Of a stretch of DNA of 64,000 nt, positions 33,603-43,283 are shown piece by piece. This DNA comes from Shewanella sp. Choline-02u-19 (lineage in GTDB: Bacteria > Pseudomonadota > Gammaproteobacteria > Enterobacterales > Shewanellaceae). Both the position numbers and the translations under genes were made by a program. The notes under the pieces were generated by a model. The model was not told the origin of the DNA, did not search any database, and saw only the letters and a list, made by a program, of their open reading frames with translations. The stretch is from contig NZ_PJBE01000013.1 in NCBI RefSeq assembly GCF_002836205.1, positions 2,604,001-2,668,000 of the forward strand, given 5' to 3'. The number at the start of each line of letters is the position of its first letter. Position 1 is the first letter of the stretch.

Positions 33603-34712
33603 ATGAACAAAAGCTATTACATTGGCCTCATGTCAGGCACCAGTATGGATGGTGTCGATGCCGTGCTGGTTAAATTTACCGCTGACACACCTACTTTGGT
33701 TGAATATCATTCTGAAGCTATTCCTGCGCCGCTGTTAAACAACTTACAGAAGTTATGTTTGCCTGGAAATGACGAGATAAACCGTTTAGGTCACCTAGAC
33801 CGCGCAGTGGGTAAGCTATTTGCTAAAGCCGTCAATAACCTACTTGAGAAAGCAGGGGTTGATAAGCTTGCCGTTATTGCCATAGGCAGCCATGGTCAAA
33901 CCGTCCGCCATATGCCGAATTTGGAGATGGGCTTCACCTTACAAATTGGCGATCCAAATACCATTGCCGCCGAAACGGACATTGATGTTATCGCCGACTT
34001 TAGGCGTAAAGATATTGCGCTCGGTGGCCAAGGCGCTCCATTGGTACCCGCCTTTCATCAGCATGTATTCGCAATGCCAAACCACAAGCGCATCATTCTC
34101 AATATTGGTGGCATCGCCAACATTACTTACCTGCCGGGTAACACCGACGCGGTGACGGGTTTTGATACGGGTCCAGGCAATACATTAATAGATGCATGGA
34201 TCCAACATCAGCAAGATCTACCCTATGACAAAGAGGGAGCATGGGCTAAAGCAGGAACGACCGATGAGAAAATGCTTCAGCATTTGCTATCGCACCCTTA
34301 TTTTTCTTTAGCGGCACCTAAAAGCACCGGCCGAGAACTGTTTAACCAAGCGTGGCTAGAGCAACAACTGGCCGAGTTTAATTATTTATCCGCAGCGGAT
34401 ATTCAGTCAACCCTACTGGACTTAACCTGTTACAGCATTGCCAATGACGCATTAGCATTGGCAACTGAAGCTGAGATGTACGTTTGTGGCGGCGGAGCTT
34501 ACAACACAGAACTGATGTGTCGTCTGCAAAAGTTACTGCCTAATTACAAAATAGTCACCACCGCAGAGCTTGGTATTAACCCCCAATGGGTTGAAGGTAT
34601 TGCCTTTGCGTGGCTCGCTATGCGCTTTCATTTGGGGCTACCCGGCAATTTACCCGCGGTCACAGGAGCCAGTCGAGCAGCAATACTGGGCGGCAAGTTT
34701 TACGCCCTTTAG
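33603..34712 (+). CDS. anmK: Anhydro-N-acetylmuramic acid kinase AnmK
   Basis: AnmK opens and phosphorylates 1,6-anhydro-MurNAc released during peptidoglycan turnover, giving MurNAc-6-phosphate for recycling. The 369-residue length is normal. The diagnostic N-terminal motif is GLMSGTSMDGVDAVLV. Further blocks are IGSHGQTVRH, QIGDPNTIAAETDIDVIADF and the closing GVTGASR-like PAVTGASRAAILGGKF. It lies directly after mepM, an arrangement also found in other gammaproteobacteria. Confidence 0.96.
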   Translation: MNKSYYIGLMSGTSMDGVDAVLVKFTADTPTLVEYHSEAIPAPLLNNLQKLCLPGNDEINRLGHLDRAVGKLFAKAVNNLLEKAGVDKLAVIAIGSHGQTVRHMPNLEMGFTLQIGDPNTIAAETDIDVIADFRRKDIALGGQGAPLVPAFHQHVFAMPNHKRIILNIGGIANITYLPGNTDAVTGFDTGPGNTLIDAWIQHQQDLPYDKEGAWAKAGTTDEKMLQHLLSHPYFSLAAPKSTGRELFNQAWLEQQLAEFNYLSAADIQSTLLDLTCYSIANDALALATEAEMYVCGGGAYNTELMCRLQKLLPNYKIVTTAELGINPQWVEGIAFAWLAMRFHLGLPGNLPAVTGASRAAILGGKFYAL

Positions 34713-34734
34713 TTCTCTAAATATAAATGTTCTA

Positions 34735-36873
34735 TTAGTTGAGTAGCTTGTGCTTCAGCATCATGACATCGCGATCAGAATATTTGAGCGTCATCAACAA
34801 TTGTTGCTGATGCTCATTAAAGCTCATTGAGCCAAATGAGCTTAAACTTGATGAGGGCAGGCGCAGTATTGGCTCAATCACCTTTAGGGTAAAGTCCCAG
34901 TAATTTATCTGTTGATAACCCACGCTATTCGCTTTAAAAAAGATGCCGTTATCAGTCACGGTCCAATTATGATTTTCTTTAAATACCTGTGACGGTACCA
35001 GCATAGTAAGCTTATCAGGGGCGGCTAATGATAGCGCCCACAAACCATTACTGTCCTCTCTGGTAAACAACAATCGATTATCACTGGTTGCGTGAGCCAA
35101 ACGTACTGCAACGCTAGAGATAAGTCTCACTTGGGGCTTACCGAGATAAAACTGGCTTAAACCATCTTTGGTCGAAGTGAAAATTGAGGCGTCATCATAG
35201 CTCCAGTTTAAGCGGCCATGATCGATATAGGGCGAGGCTAGAATACTTAAGCTTTGGCTCGCCAAATTGAGCACATGGATCACATTGCCCTCGCCTTTAG
35301 CATCTGGCGCTAAAAAAGCAATATCCTTACCATCGTGAGACCAACGAGGATAAGCCACTCGCTGATTGAGCGTTGTTAACTGGCGGCGGTTATCGCCATT
35401 ATGGTCTGCGGTCCAAAGCTCATTTGCGCCAGTAATATTCGATACATAAACAATGCGTTTAGTTTGGGCTGAATAATCAGGATTACGAAAGCTAAAGCCG
35501 GACTGCAACAAAGGAAATGGCGCACTTGGCACGGTTGAATGAGTGGGTAAATAAACAATTTTATATTCTTTGTTATGACGTTCAAAGACTAACGCATCGC
35601 TGTCGTCTAAAAACTTAGGATAACTTAAGCCTTTGATATCTAATGCGTGTGTCTGTTTACTATTAATATCAATAATAAAACCATTGCGTACACCGGATGT
35701 CTCAGTACTAAACACCACACGCTGGTTATCATGATGCCAAGTAATTCCTCGAATATCTTCCAAGCCTTCCGTTAACCGCATCTCTTCACCGGTATGACGG
35801 TTGCGAATAAAGATATCTTCTGAAATATTGCCAAAACGCCGTGCAATGGCTAACCATTTTCCATCATGGCTATAAGCCAGATCACGGTCTCTGTAGTTAC
35901 AATCCACTAAGCAAGAAAGCCTGACCGGCTTTGCTCCCGCTTCAACTAGCTTAAATATATACAGCCCGCCAATGTCATACTCAGAGTCGAAGCCGATATA
36001 AGCAAGTTCGCCTCCGTTAGGTGATATATCAAGTGCTGACATATAGCTATTGCAGCGGGCCAATGGAACCGTCTTTGCCGTCGCGACAGTAAAGTGATTA
36101 ATAATACATTGGCCACTTTGTTTGTCTTCACTTGGAAAATACAGCACGGTGCCATCTTGACTCCAAACTGCACGCGCTTCTCGGCTGGCATTGGAAGTGA
36201 GTCGTTTCGGGCTACTGTTAAAATCGCTGAGGTCTTTCAGGTATAAGCTATAGCTCTGACCATGACTACGACTGCCAAACACTAACCATTTACCGTCTGG
36301 CGATACCGCCGGAAATCGTTCAGCTTCTCCGCCCCAAGATAAGCGGGTTATCTGCGTCTGCATCATTTCAATACGATCACGATAAAGGTGATAGGCGAGC
36401 GTCATCAGGCTAATTGCACAGAGAACAAAAATACTTATCCAACTGCGTTTAAGAGCAATAGTTAGCTTATCGACTTGCCTTTGCACTTGCTGCAATACAT
36501 TGACATCATCAACCAAATCCGCTGGATTATATTTGGGTTCAACCAATAAACGATAACCACTTTTACGCACCGTCTCGATAACAGGCTCGTCAGAGATCGG
36601 GTTGAGTTGCTGGCGTAAATGCCATATCGCATTGGTTAGTGCTTTACTGCCGACATACGCATTGCCGTCCCAAACGTGTTCAATAATCTCTTCACGAGAT
36701 ACCACTTCAGGGTAACGGCTAGCAAGGTACGCGAGCACTTCAATAAATTTGGGTTGCAGTGTAACGCTGTTATCAGGCGAAGCATGCTCGTCAGCTGCCG
36801 TAAAACGTAAGCTATGATCGCTTGGATCAATAATGCAGCTTGCAAGCTCAAACCTAATCACTAATTTCTTCAT
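34735..36873 (-). CDS. CadC-like membrane regulator with a WD40-like beta-propeller
   Basis: A 712-residue one-component transmembrane regulator. Residues 1-105 form an OmpR/CadC-type winged helix (VSREEIIEHVWDGNAYVGSK and IETVRKSGYRLLVEP). A single membrane helix follows (SWISIFVLCAISLMTLAYHL). The large periplasmic part is built of TolB/PD40-like repeats (RFPAVSPDGKWLVFGS, YPRWSHDGKDIAFLAP, LNWSYDDASIFTSTKDG). Such proteins bind DNA while sensing an extracytoplasmic signal. ATG 36873 has GAGG ten bases upstream and is preferred over ATG 36894. It is divergent from the TonB-dependent receptor and alkaline phosphatase genes, its likely targets. The ligand is unknown. Confidence 0.85.
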   Translation of the reverse strand: MKKLVIRFELASCIIDPSDHSLRFTAADEHASPDNSVTLQPKFIEVLAYLASRYPEVVSREEIIEHVWDGNAYVGSKALTNAIWHLRQQLNPISDEPVIETVRKSGYRLLVEPKYNPADLVDDVNVLQQVQRQVDKLTIALKRSWISIFVLCAISLMTLAYHLYRDRIEMMQTQITRLSWGGEAERFPAVSPDGKWLVFGSRSHGQSYSLYLKDLSDFNSSPKRLTSNASREARAVWSQDGTVLYFPSEDKQSGQCIINHFTVATAKTVPLARCNSYMSALDISPNGGELAYIGFDSEYDIGGLYIFKLVEAGAKPVRLSCLVDCNYRDRDLAYSHDGKWLAIARRFGNISEDIFIRNRHTGEEMRLTEGLEDIRGITWHHDNQRVVFSTETSGVRNGFIIDINSKQTHALDIKGLSYPKFLDDSDALVFERHNKEYKIVYLPTHSTVPSAPFPLLQSGFSFRNPDYSAQTKRIVYVSNITGANELWTADHNGDNRRQLTTLNQRVAYPRWSHDGKDIAFLAPDAKGEGNVIHVLNLASQSLSILASPYIDHGRLNWSYDDASIFTSTKDGLSQFYLGKPQVRLISSVAVRLAHATSDNRLLFTREDSNGLWALSLAAPDKLTMLVPSQVFKENHNWTVTDNGIFFKANSVGYQQINYWDFTLKVIEPILRLPSSSLSSFGSMSFNEHQQQLLMTLKYSDRDVMMLKHKLLN

Positions 36874-37233
36874 TGCCACTACACCTCTGTGCATATTTAG
36901 CCAAACATGAACTGACTCTGTACGTTATCCATTATTTCTGCCGTGGCAATCATAGTGATTACGATCATTTACTCCACACTTTTAACATTGCAAACCATGC
37001 GTTAAAAGTCATACTAACTTATTAATTAAAAACAGAATAGACATTAAATAGATATATAAACAACGAATAAACGACACACAAGCCATTGCTAGAGGTTAAC
37101 AAAGTATTTACAAGTTAAGTCCGGGCAAACTGAAGGGACCGCACCACACCTAAAGAAATAGCTCCTATAAAAAAATAGCCAGAGGGTCTCCCCACTGTTA
37201 TTGGCTAAATAAAACAAAAAAGGACGACAACTG
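36874..37233. promoter_or_regulatory. Divergent regulatory region of the CadC-like regulator and the TonB receptor
   Basis: A 360-bp AT-rich spacer with no gene. The transcribed leader of the receptor gene probably contains a stem with arms TAGCCA (37176-37181) and TGGCTA (37202-37207), followed by an A-rich stretch and the AAGGACG binding site. No known riboswitch or operator was recognised. Confidence 0.4.
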
Positions 37234-39993
37234 ATGAAACGAACAATACTAAGTATGGCGATTGCGCTCGCCACAGTAGCACCGACTACCGCACTTGCTG
37301 CAGACATCACTCCAGAGCAAAATGCAAAGCAGCCAATAGAGAAAATTCAGGTAACAGGTTCGCGGATCAAACGTACCGACTTTGAAGGTGTCGCCCCGGT
37401 AACCGTCATTACTGCCGAAGAGATAGCCAATAGCGGACTCAGCTCTATCGCTGAAGTACTGCAATCATCAATAGCCAGCAGTGGTGGTTCTTTAAATGGT
37501 GAAAGCGATGGCTTCACCGACAGCGCTAGCTCAGTCAACTTACGCGGTATGGGTGCCAACAGAACCTTAGTTCTCATCAATGGCCGTCGTCAGGCATCTT
37601 TTCCAAGTGCAGCAGGTGGAACATCAAACTTTGTTGACGTTTCAGACATCCCTACCGCAGCCGTTGAACGTATAGAAATACTAACGGGTGGCGCCTCGGC
37701 CATTTATGGTTCTGATGCCGTGGGTGGTGTGGTGAACATCATATTAAAAACCGAATATGAAGGCAGTAAAATCGCGGTTAAATATAACGACCCTACACAG
37801 GGGGGTGGCGAACAGCTCGACCTATCTTACCTGCAGGGCTTTAATACCGAAAAAAGCCAAACACTGCTGATGATCGAATATAAAAATGTACAGCAGATCC
37901 AAACGGACCAGAGAGATCTATTCTACAGTCCTGCTTATTACGAAGATGAAGACGGCGATAAACGCTGGGGAGCAGGCCCATACGGCGATGCATCAGCCTC
38001 TAGCTGGGCATCATGGGTTCGCGATTACGATAGCGTCTACACTGATGATAAATACAGCCCAGTCGATGAAGCGCAATGTGAAAACCTATTTGGTGATAAA
38101 GGTGTTTATACGCCAGTAGGTAAATATGACTGTTACTATGACAAATATGCAGACCGTGGTTTGCAATCAGCATATGACCGCATCAACTTAGTCCTCAGCA
38201 GCACCTATGATCTCAATGATGACTGGCAGATCTACGGCATGGTCAACGCCTCTTACAAAGAATCGACTAAGTACAAAGACGAGAAAGGCTTTGGCGCTTA
38301 TATCTACGAAGATGATGCTACCGGCGCACTCAGTTACGAAAAAACTGACTTTGACGACTACAATAAATTCCAAATGCGTCGCCGTATGGAAGAGTTCTCA
38401 GGACCGCGTACTTACGATACTCAAAACACTAAAGCAGCGCTCTCGTTTGGCGTCGACGGTAATATCGGTGAGTACGAGCTAGATGTCTCTTGGTCAAGCA
38501 GTTACAACAAGTACGAGAAGCAAAATCATCACATGGTGAAAGCGGATGCACTTTTGGACATGCTGACATTCGACCCTAACGATACCGATGCCGCTAAGTG
38601 GTATCCAAATAACAAGCTCAGTACGGAACAAGTGAATGCATTGATTGGTGATTCAACCAAAGAATCAGACTCAAGCATGCATCAATTTCAAGCGGTATTC
38701 ACTGGCGACTTGATGGAGCTATCAGCGGGTACTGTTGGCTTTGCAACAACCGCTGAGTGGGCACGAGAAAGTTACGAAGATACGCTAGATGCCGTCACTA
38801 CAAGCGGCGGTTATATCGGTATGGGTGGCACGGGCGGTAAAGGCGACCGCGATCGTGTTGCCGTTGCTGGTGAATTACAGATCCCACTGATCTCCAATAT
38901 CACTGCGGTTAAATCACTCGAGCTTTCAGCTGCACTGCGTTATGACCAATATTTAGATGATTCCGACGTTGGCGGCGCCACCACACCACAGATAGGTCTG
39001 ATGTATCGCCCAATTGATGAAGTGCTTGTTCGTGCCAACTGGGGCAAAAGTTTTAGAGCACCAGATATGCATCGTCTATACGCCGGGATCACACGTAGCT
39101 TTGGCAGCACCGAGTACCCTCACCCAACCATACCTGATGAAGTTTACGACGATCAATACAATAGCATTAGCTCGGGCAATATAAACCTGACCGAAGAAAA
39201 AGGTGATTTCTGGAACCTAGGTTTGGTCGCCAATATCACCGACAACGCTGACTTAACCTTAGACTGGTGGAACATAAAACTAGAAGGTGCTGTAAAAACC
39301 ATCTCAACCGATGAAATGTTAGATGATGCCGCTCAGTATGATCAAACAGGCAATTACACCAGCTGCGATCAAATGAATGTTGTTGGCTACTTAAATGAGC
39401 TTGATGACGACGGTATTGAAAACCTAGACTGTATGCGTAAAGGCCCAATTAATAGCGCTTATGAAGCCTCTGAAGGTATTGATGCAAGTTTTAATTATCA
39501 ATTCCCAGAAACTGCAGCAGGTGAGTTTAAATTGAAACTGGCTGCCTCTTACTTAATCAAAAAAGAGTATCAGGAAACCGTTGAAAGCGAGATTGAGGAA
39601 CAGACTGAAACCGATTATTTTCCTAAATGGAAAGGTCAGGCAAGCGTAAATTGGAAGATGGAAGATTTCTCAGCGACCTTAGCCTATTACTACACAGGTG
39701 AAGCCAAAGGCCAAGATACCTTTACCTTAATCGATGCCGATGGTGACGAGTATGAAGAAGAAGACTACACCGATGTGCTTGGTGCCTATCAAACCCTTAA
39801 CCTGACGCTAAGTTACAGTGCGCCTTGGGACGGAAAGTTCACCGCCGGAGTTAAAAACCTGACTGACGAAATGCCGCCTCTATATGATGAGCGTAACGAC
39901 GAGCACGACAGCTGGCCTTTCTATGAAGAGGATAACAGCAGCTACTCCGCTGTAGGCCGTAGCGTATTCTTCGGTTACTCACAAAAGTTCTAA
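37234..39993 (+). CDS. TonB-dependent outer membrane receptor
   Basis: A 919-residue receptor for active uptake across the outer membrane. The signal peptide ends TTALA before ADITPEQ. A TonB-box-like segment (IEKIQVTGSRIKR) precedes the plug domain (about 50-170, with GLSSIAEVLQ, NLRGMGANRTLVLINGRR and GGASAIYGSDAVGGVVNII). A 22-strand barrel follows, ending in phenylalanine. The long acidic loops resemble oligomer-type receptors (TIGR01782-like) of marine bacteria that take up carbohydrates, peptides or nucleotides. The neighbours, a CadC-like regulator and an alkaline phosphatase, suggest a phosphorylated organic substrate, which is inference. A strong terminator follows. Confidence 0.93.
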   Translation: MKRTILSMAIALATVAPTTALAADITPEQNAKQPIEKIQVTGSRIKRTDFEGVAPVTVITAEEIANSGLSSIAEVLQSSIASSGGSLNGESDGFTDSASSVNLRGMGANRTLVLINGRRQASFPSAAGGTSNFVDVSDIPTAAVERIEILTGGASAIYGSDAVGGVVNIILKTEYEGSKIAVKYNDPTQGGGEQLDLSYLQGFNTEKSQTLLMIEYKNVQQIQTDQRDLFYSPAYYEDEDGDKRWGAGPYGDASASSWASWVRDYDSVYTDDKYSPVDEAQCENLFGDKGVYTPVGKYDCYYDKYADRGLQSAYDRINLVLSSTYDLNDDWQIYGMVNASYKESTKYKDEKGFGAYIYEDDATGALSYEKTDFDDYNKFQMRRRMEEFSGPRTYDTQNTKAALSFGVDGNIGEYELDVSWSSSYNKYEKQNHHMVKADALLDMLTFDPNDTDAAKWYPNNKLSTEQVNALIGDSTKESDSSMHQFQAVFTGDLMELSAGTVGFATTAEWARESYEDTLDAVTTSGGYIGMGGTGGKGDRDRVAVAGELQIPLISNITAVKSLELSAALRYDQYLDDSDVGGATTPQIGLMYRPIDEVLVRANWGKSFRAPDMHRLYAGITRSFGSTEYPHPTIPDEVYDDQYNSISSGNINLTEEKGDFWNLGLVANITDNADLTLDWWNIKLEGAVKTISTDEMLDDAAQYDQTGNYTSCDQMNVVGYLNELDDDGIENLDCMRKGPINSAYEASEGIDASFNYQFPETAAGEFKLKLAASYLIKKEYQETVESEIEEQTETDYFPKWKGQASVNWKMEDFSATLAYYYTGEAKGQDTFTLIDADGDEYEEEDYTDVLGAYQTLNLTLSYSAPWDGKFTAGVKNLTDEMPPLYDERNDEHDSWPFYEEDNSSYSAVGRSVFFGYSQKF

Positions 39994-40006
39994 CATCGCC
40001 CTTTTT

Positions 40007-40038
40007 GGCGCCTAACTCTCTTTCTAGGCGCCCTTTTT
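40007..40038 (+). terminator. Rho-independent terminator of the TonB receptor gene
   Basis: GGCGCCTA (40007-40014) and TAGGCGCC (40025-40032) pair around a 10-base loop and are followed by C and five T. The phosphatase downstream therefore probably has its own promoter or is expressed by read-through. Confidence 0.9.
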
Positions 40039-40155
40039 AAATGCACACAAAGACACTCGGATTAGCCTCCCTTTTTTAGGGGGATGTTTACTATCGAAGC
40101 GACGCCGAGACTGCTCTTTACTGCCATTATTGTGTTTCAATTTAGGGATATTCCT

Positions 40156-41535
40156 ATGCAGTACTTATTGAAATCCTGCGGGTTGCTGTTTCCACTGTTG
40201 ACCGTTTTTACAGCTCAATCGGTAACAGAGTCAGTACCAATTTCCGCTCAAAGCACAGCCCAAAAGAGTGTTGAACAATCAAGCACTCAAACACCTAAAA
40301 ACATCATCTACGTCATTGGCGACGGCATGGGTCCAGCCTACACCAGTGCTTATCGCTATTTTAATGACGACCCAGCAACTCAAGCTGTCGAGCAAACCAT
40401 ATTTGATCAGCTCTTGGTTGGCATGTCGAGTACCTATCCCGACGATGACACCTATGTCACCGATTCAGCAGCCGCTGCCACGGCACTGGCCACCAGCCAT
40501 AAAACCTATAACGGGGCAATCTCTGTTACCAAAGATCAGCAACCTTTAACCACCCTGCTTGAGCAAGCGAAAGCGGCAAACAAAACCACCGCTGTAGTGG
40601 TAACCTCTCAAATTAATCACGCGACCCCAGCAAGCTTTTTGGCGCATAACGAATATCGTCGCAACTATGACGCCATCGCCGACAGCTATCTGACCAACCT
40701 TATTAATGGTCAGCCAGTTGCAGACCTTATGCTCGGCGGCGGGAAAAAGTACTTTGTCCGGAATGATAAAGACCTCACTAAAAGCTTTATCGACCGCGGC
40801 TACCACTACATAGATAACATGGACAACCTCAATCAGCTTACAAGGCTGCCCGCTCTCGGCCTGTTTGCGAACAAAGGATTAGCGCCAGCATTGGGCAGTA
40901 AATATCCAGCGCGTCTAATGCAGATGACGGAGAAAGCGTTGCAACTTGTTAGCGCACGTGAGCAACCTTTCGTCATGATGGTAGAAGCGAGTCAAATCGA
41001 CTGGTGTGGACATAGTAATGATATTAGCTGCGCGATGGCTGAAATGGAGGATTTAGCCAAAACGGTGATCTTAATTAAAGCCTATATTGATCACCATCCA
41101 GATACCTTGCTGGTGATGACCGCTGACCATTCAACCGGGGGGTTAAGCTTAGGCCGCGCGGGCACTTATCAATGGAAAGGCCAAGCATTGAAACATGTCA
41201 CTATGATGCCCAATGCAATTGCAGCCAAGATGCTTGAATCTACGCAGCCGCTAAAACTGTGGCAGCAAGCGACTAAACTCCCCTTAACTGAAGTGCAACA
41301 AGTATTGTTAACCGCCAATATTGCAACGGCAAAGACAGCAAATAAACCGCTTAAAAAACTCACCCATTCAGTAAAGCAATTAATTGATGAAGTGACCTAT
41401 ACCGGATGGACCACCAGCGGCCACGATGGCGTAGATGTCCCCGTTTTTGCCTATGGCATGGGTTATCAAGCCTTTATCGGTCATCAGGACAATACTGATA
41501 TTGCCAAGACCTTAATGCAGATGATCGCCCTTTAG
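40156..41535 (+). CDS. Alkaline phosphatase (PhoA-superfamily), exported
   Basis: A phosphomonoesterase of the alkaline phosphatase family. The ATG at 40156 gives 459 residues starting with a signal peptide (MQYLLKSCGLLFPLLTVFTA). The frame extends to an ATG at 40084, which would put 24 extra residues in front of that signal. Metal and catalytic motifs are visible: IIYVIGDGMGPAY (Asp), TDSAAAATALATSHKTYNG with the nucleophilic serine in DSAAAA, MVEASQIDWCGH, MTADHSTGGL and TTSGHDGVDVPV. It would release phosphate from organic phosphates in the periplasm or outside. It follows the TonB receptor, with which it may form a scavenging unit. Confidence 0.92.
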   Translation: MQYLLKSCGLLFPLLTVFTAQSVTESVPISAQSTAQKSVEQSSTQTPKNIIYVIGDGMGPAYTSAYRYFNDDPATQAVEQTIFDQLLVGMSSTYPDDDTYVTDSAAAATALATSHKTYNGAISVTKDQQPLTTLLEQAKAANKTTAVVVTSQINHATPASFLAHNEYRRNYDAIADSYLTNLINGQPVADLMLGGGKKYFVRNDKDLTKSFIDRGYHYIDNMDNLNQLTRLPALGLFANKGLAPALGSKYPARLMQMTEKALQLVSAREQPFVMMVEASQIDWCGHSNDISCAMAEMEDLAKTVILIKAYIDHHPDTLLVMTADHSTGGLSLGRAGTYQWKGQALKHVTMMPNAIAAKMLESTQPLKLWQQATKLPLTEVQQVLLTANIATAKTANKPLKKLTHSVKQLIDEVTYTGWTTSGHDGVDVPVFAYGMGYQAFIGHQDNTDIAKTLMQMIAL

Positions 41536-41722
41536 CCCCCCTTCGTCGCGCTTGTGCGTCTACTCAAAACAAGCGTGATGAATGTCATCAAAATAACATT
41601 TCTTAGAATTATGCTTTATATTCAATAGCGAGTGCGCAAGTTTTATACATAAACCACATAATGAATGGTGAGTGCAGTCTGTTCATTGAGGTATGTCGGT
41701 CAAATCAAAAGGATCAGGATTT

Positions 41723-42418
41723 ATGAATATATCTCAAAAAATGATGGCTGAATTTATTGGCACATTGTGGTTAGTGTTAGGCGGCTGTGGTAGCGCAGTA
41801 ATGGCAGCCGCTTTCCCCGAGGTTGGTATTGGTTTACTGGGGGTTGCATTTGCCTTTGGTCTTACCGTTCTCACCATGGCATTTGCGATTGGTCACATAT
41901 CGGGCTGCCATTTAAACCCAGCAGTCTCTTTCGGTCTATGGGCAGGTGGCCGTTTCCCTGCATCGGATCTGGCACCTTACATTATTGCTCAAGTTGCTGG
42001 CGGCATTGCAGGCGCAGGCATTTTGTACCTGATTGCGTCAGGCCAAGATGGCTTTAGCTTATCAGCAGGCTTTGCCTCAAATGGATATGGTGAGCACTCT
42101 CCAGGAGGTTATAGCTTAACGGCCGCGTTGATTTGCGAAATCGTGATGACCCTTTTCTTCCTCATTATTATTCTCGGTGCCACTGATGAGCGCGCACCAA
42201 AAGGCTTTGCGCCTATTGCTATTGGCTTAGGCCTAACGCTTATCCATCTGATCAGTATTCCAGTAACCAACACCTCGGTAAACCCAGCCCGTAGCACAGG
42301 TCCGGCACTCTTTGTCGGTGATTGGGCATTGTCACAGCTTTGGCTATTTTGGGTCGCACCGATTTTTGGCGCTATATTAGCGGGGACTATTTACAAGTTC
42401 TTTAATGCAAAAACATAG
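41723..42418 (+). CDS. aqpZ: Aquaporin Z
   Basis: AqpZ is the water-selective channel of the inner membrane. ATG 41723 gives 231 residues, the E. coli AqpZ length, with AAGGA nine bases upstream; ATG 41693 would add ten residues. The two NPA motifs are present (ISGCHLNPAVS and NTSVNPARST), as is the selectivity-filter block HLISIPVTNTSVNP. The residue two places before the first NPA histidine region is cysteine where E. coli has glycine. The arginine after the second NPA is kept. It stands alone and ends at a terminator. Confidence 0.95.
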   Translation: MNISQKMMAEFIGTLWLVLGGCGSAVMAAAFPEVGIGLLGVAFAFGLTVLTMAFAIGHISGCHLNPAVSFGLWAGGRFPASDLAPYIIAQVAGGIAGAGILYLIASGQDGFSLSAGFASNGYGEHSPGGYSLTAALICEIVMTLFFLIIILGATDERAPKGFAPIAIGLGLTLIHLISIPVTNTSVNPARSTGPALFVGDWALSQLWLFWVAPIFGAILAGTIYKFFNAKT

Positions 42419-42431
42419 CAATAACTAAAAG

Positions 42432-42454
42432 CAGAGCCTATTCGGCTCTGTTTT
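42432..42454 (+). terminator. Terminator of aqpZ
   Basis: CAGAGCC (42432-42438) and GGCTCTG (42444-42450) pair around TATTC, followed by TTTTCTTTTT. Confidence 0.9.
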
Positions 42455-42552
42455 CTTTTTCATTCTCCTGCTAAATGTTACTATCCGTTCCAATTCGGCG
42501 CATTGCGTGCATAGCTTACGCCCGCCCCATTTAAAATTAAGAGATGTAGACC

Positions 42553-42933
42553 ATGAGCAACAAAAGCAAAAGCATGAAGCAGATTACTGAAATGACGCCA
42601 GAATCTCGTTACGACTACCTTGTAGAGCAAGTAACAGAGCACAAGACATTGTGGTCTCTACAGGATGCAGATGGTTGCGTAATGCTAACCACCGATGATG
42701 AAGACTGTATCCCAATGTGGCCAACTGAAGAAGCTGCAGCGCTTTGGGCTGTTGATGACTGGCAAGATTGCCAAACATTGGCTATCCCACTTGATGAATG
42801 GTTAGAGCGCTGGGTTCCAGGCATGCAAGATGACGACCTTTTCGTTGCTGTATTCCCTGTACAAGAAGATCTCGGTGTAGTGATTCAACCGTTTGAGTTA
42901 GAAGAGCGCCTTGCACCAAAAAAGAGCCACTAA
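42553..42933 (+). CDS. DUF2750 family protein
   Basis: A 126-residue cytoplasmic protein of the DUF2750 family, seen in the pattern LWSLQDADGCVMLTTDDEDC and IPMWPTEEAAALWAVDDWQD, and a C-terminal EWLERWVPGMQDDDLFVAVFP-type block. It is strongly acidic and rich in tryptophan. The function of the family is unknown. AGAGATG lies upstream of the ATG at 42553. It is transcribed alone; 50 bp after its stop lies a MITE. Confidence 0.85.
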   Translation: MSNKSKSMKQITEMTPESRYDYLVEQVTEHKTLWSLQDADGCVMLTTDDEDCIPMWPTEEAAALWAVDDWQDCQTLAIPLDEWLERWVPGMQDDDLFVAVFPVQEDLGVVIQPFELEERLAPKKSH

Positions 42934-42981
42934 TTTAGTAAAGCTTCACGGCTAGCAACTTCGTGCTAGCCGCAGCCGCAC

Positions 42982-43257
42982 TAGGGGCTGTTGATCTTTC
43001 GAGCTTAGTTTTTGTTCGAATTCAATGATTTTAGTACAAGGCTTGAGCGATGATGCTTAGCTGGCTAAGCGAAAAGCTCGTAACGCATTCTAGTCAAGAC
43101 TAAAAGCATTGAAACAAACCCTAAGGGCCGCGCTTCTTGGCTATTTTTACGGTGTTGTAGGCTATTTGTGGAGAATGACTAAACGACATAGCCTCCGCCT
43201 TGTCAAAATAGCCAATAAACGGCGGCAAAAATAACCGTGAAAGATCTACAGCCCCTA
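42982..43257. mobile_element. MITE-like element with 17-bp terminal inverted repeats and TA flanks
   Basis: The element spans 42984-43255 (272 bp). Its ends GGGGCTGTTGATCTTTC and (reverse complement) GGGGCTGTAGATCTTTC match at 16 of 17 positions. A TA dinucleotide flanks each end (42982-42983, 43256-43257), as left by IS630/Tc1-mariner-type transposition. It encodes no transposase; an ORF crossing it on the minus strand has no family content. Internal inverted segments are present (TTGGCTATTTTTAC near 43138 against AAAATAGCCAA near 43204). It ends 26 bp upstream of the next gene and may supply or disrupt its promoter. Confidence 0.78.
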
Positions 43258-43283
43258 ATTGTCTGCCTAAAAGAGAATAAAAA

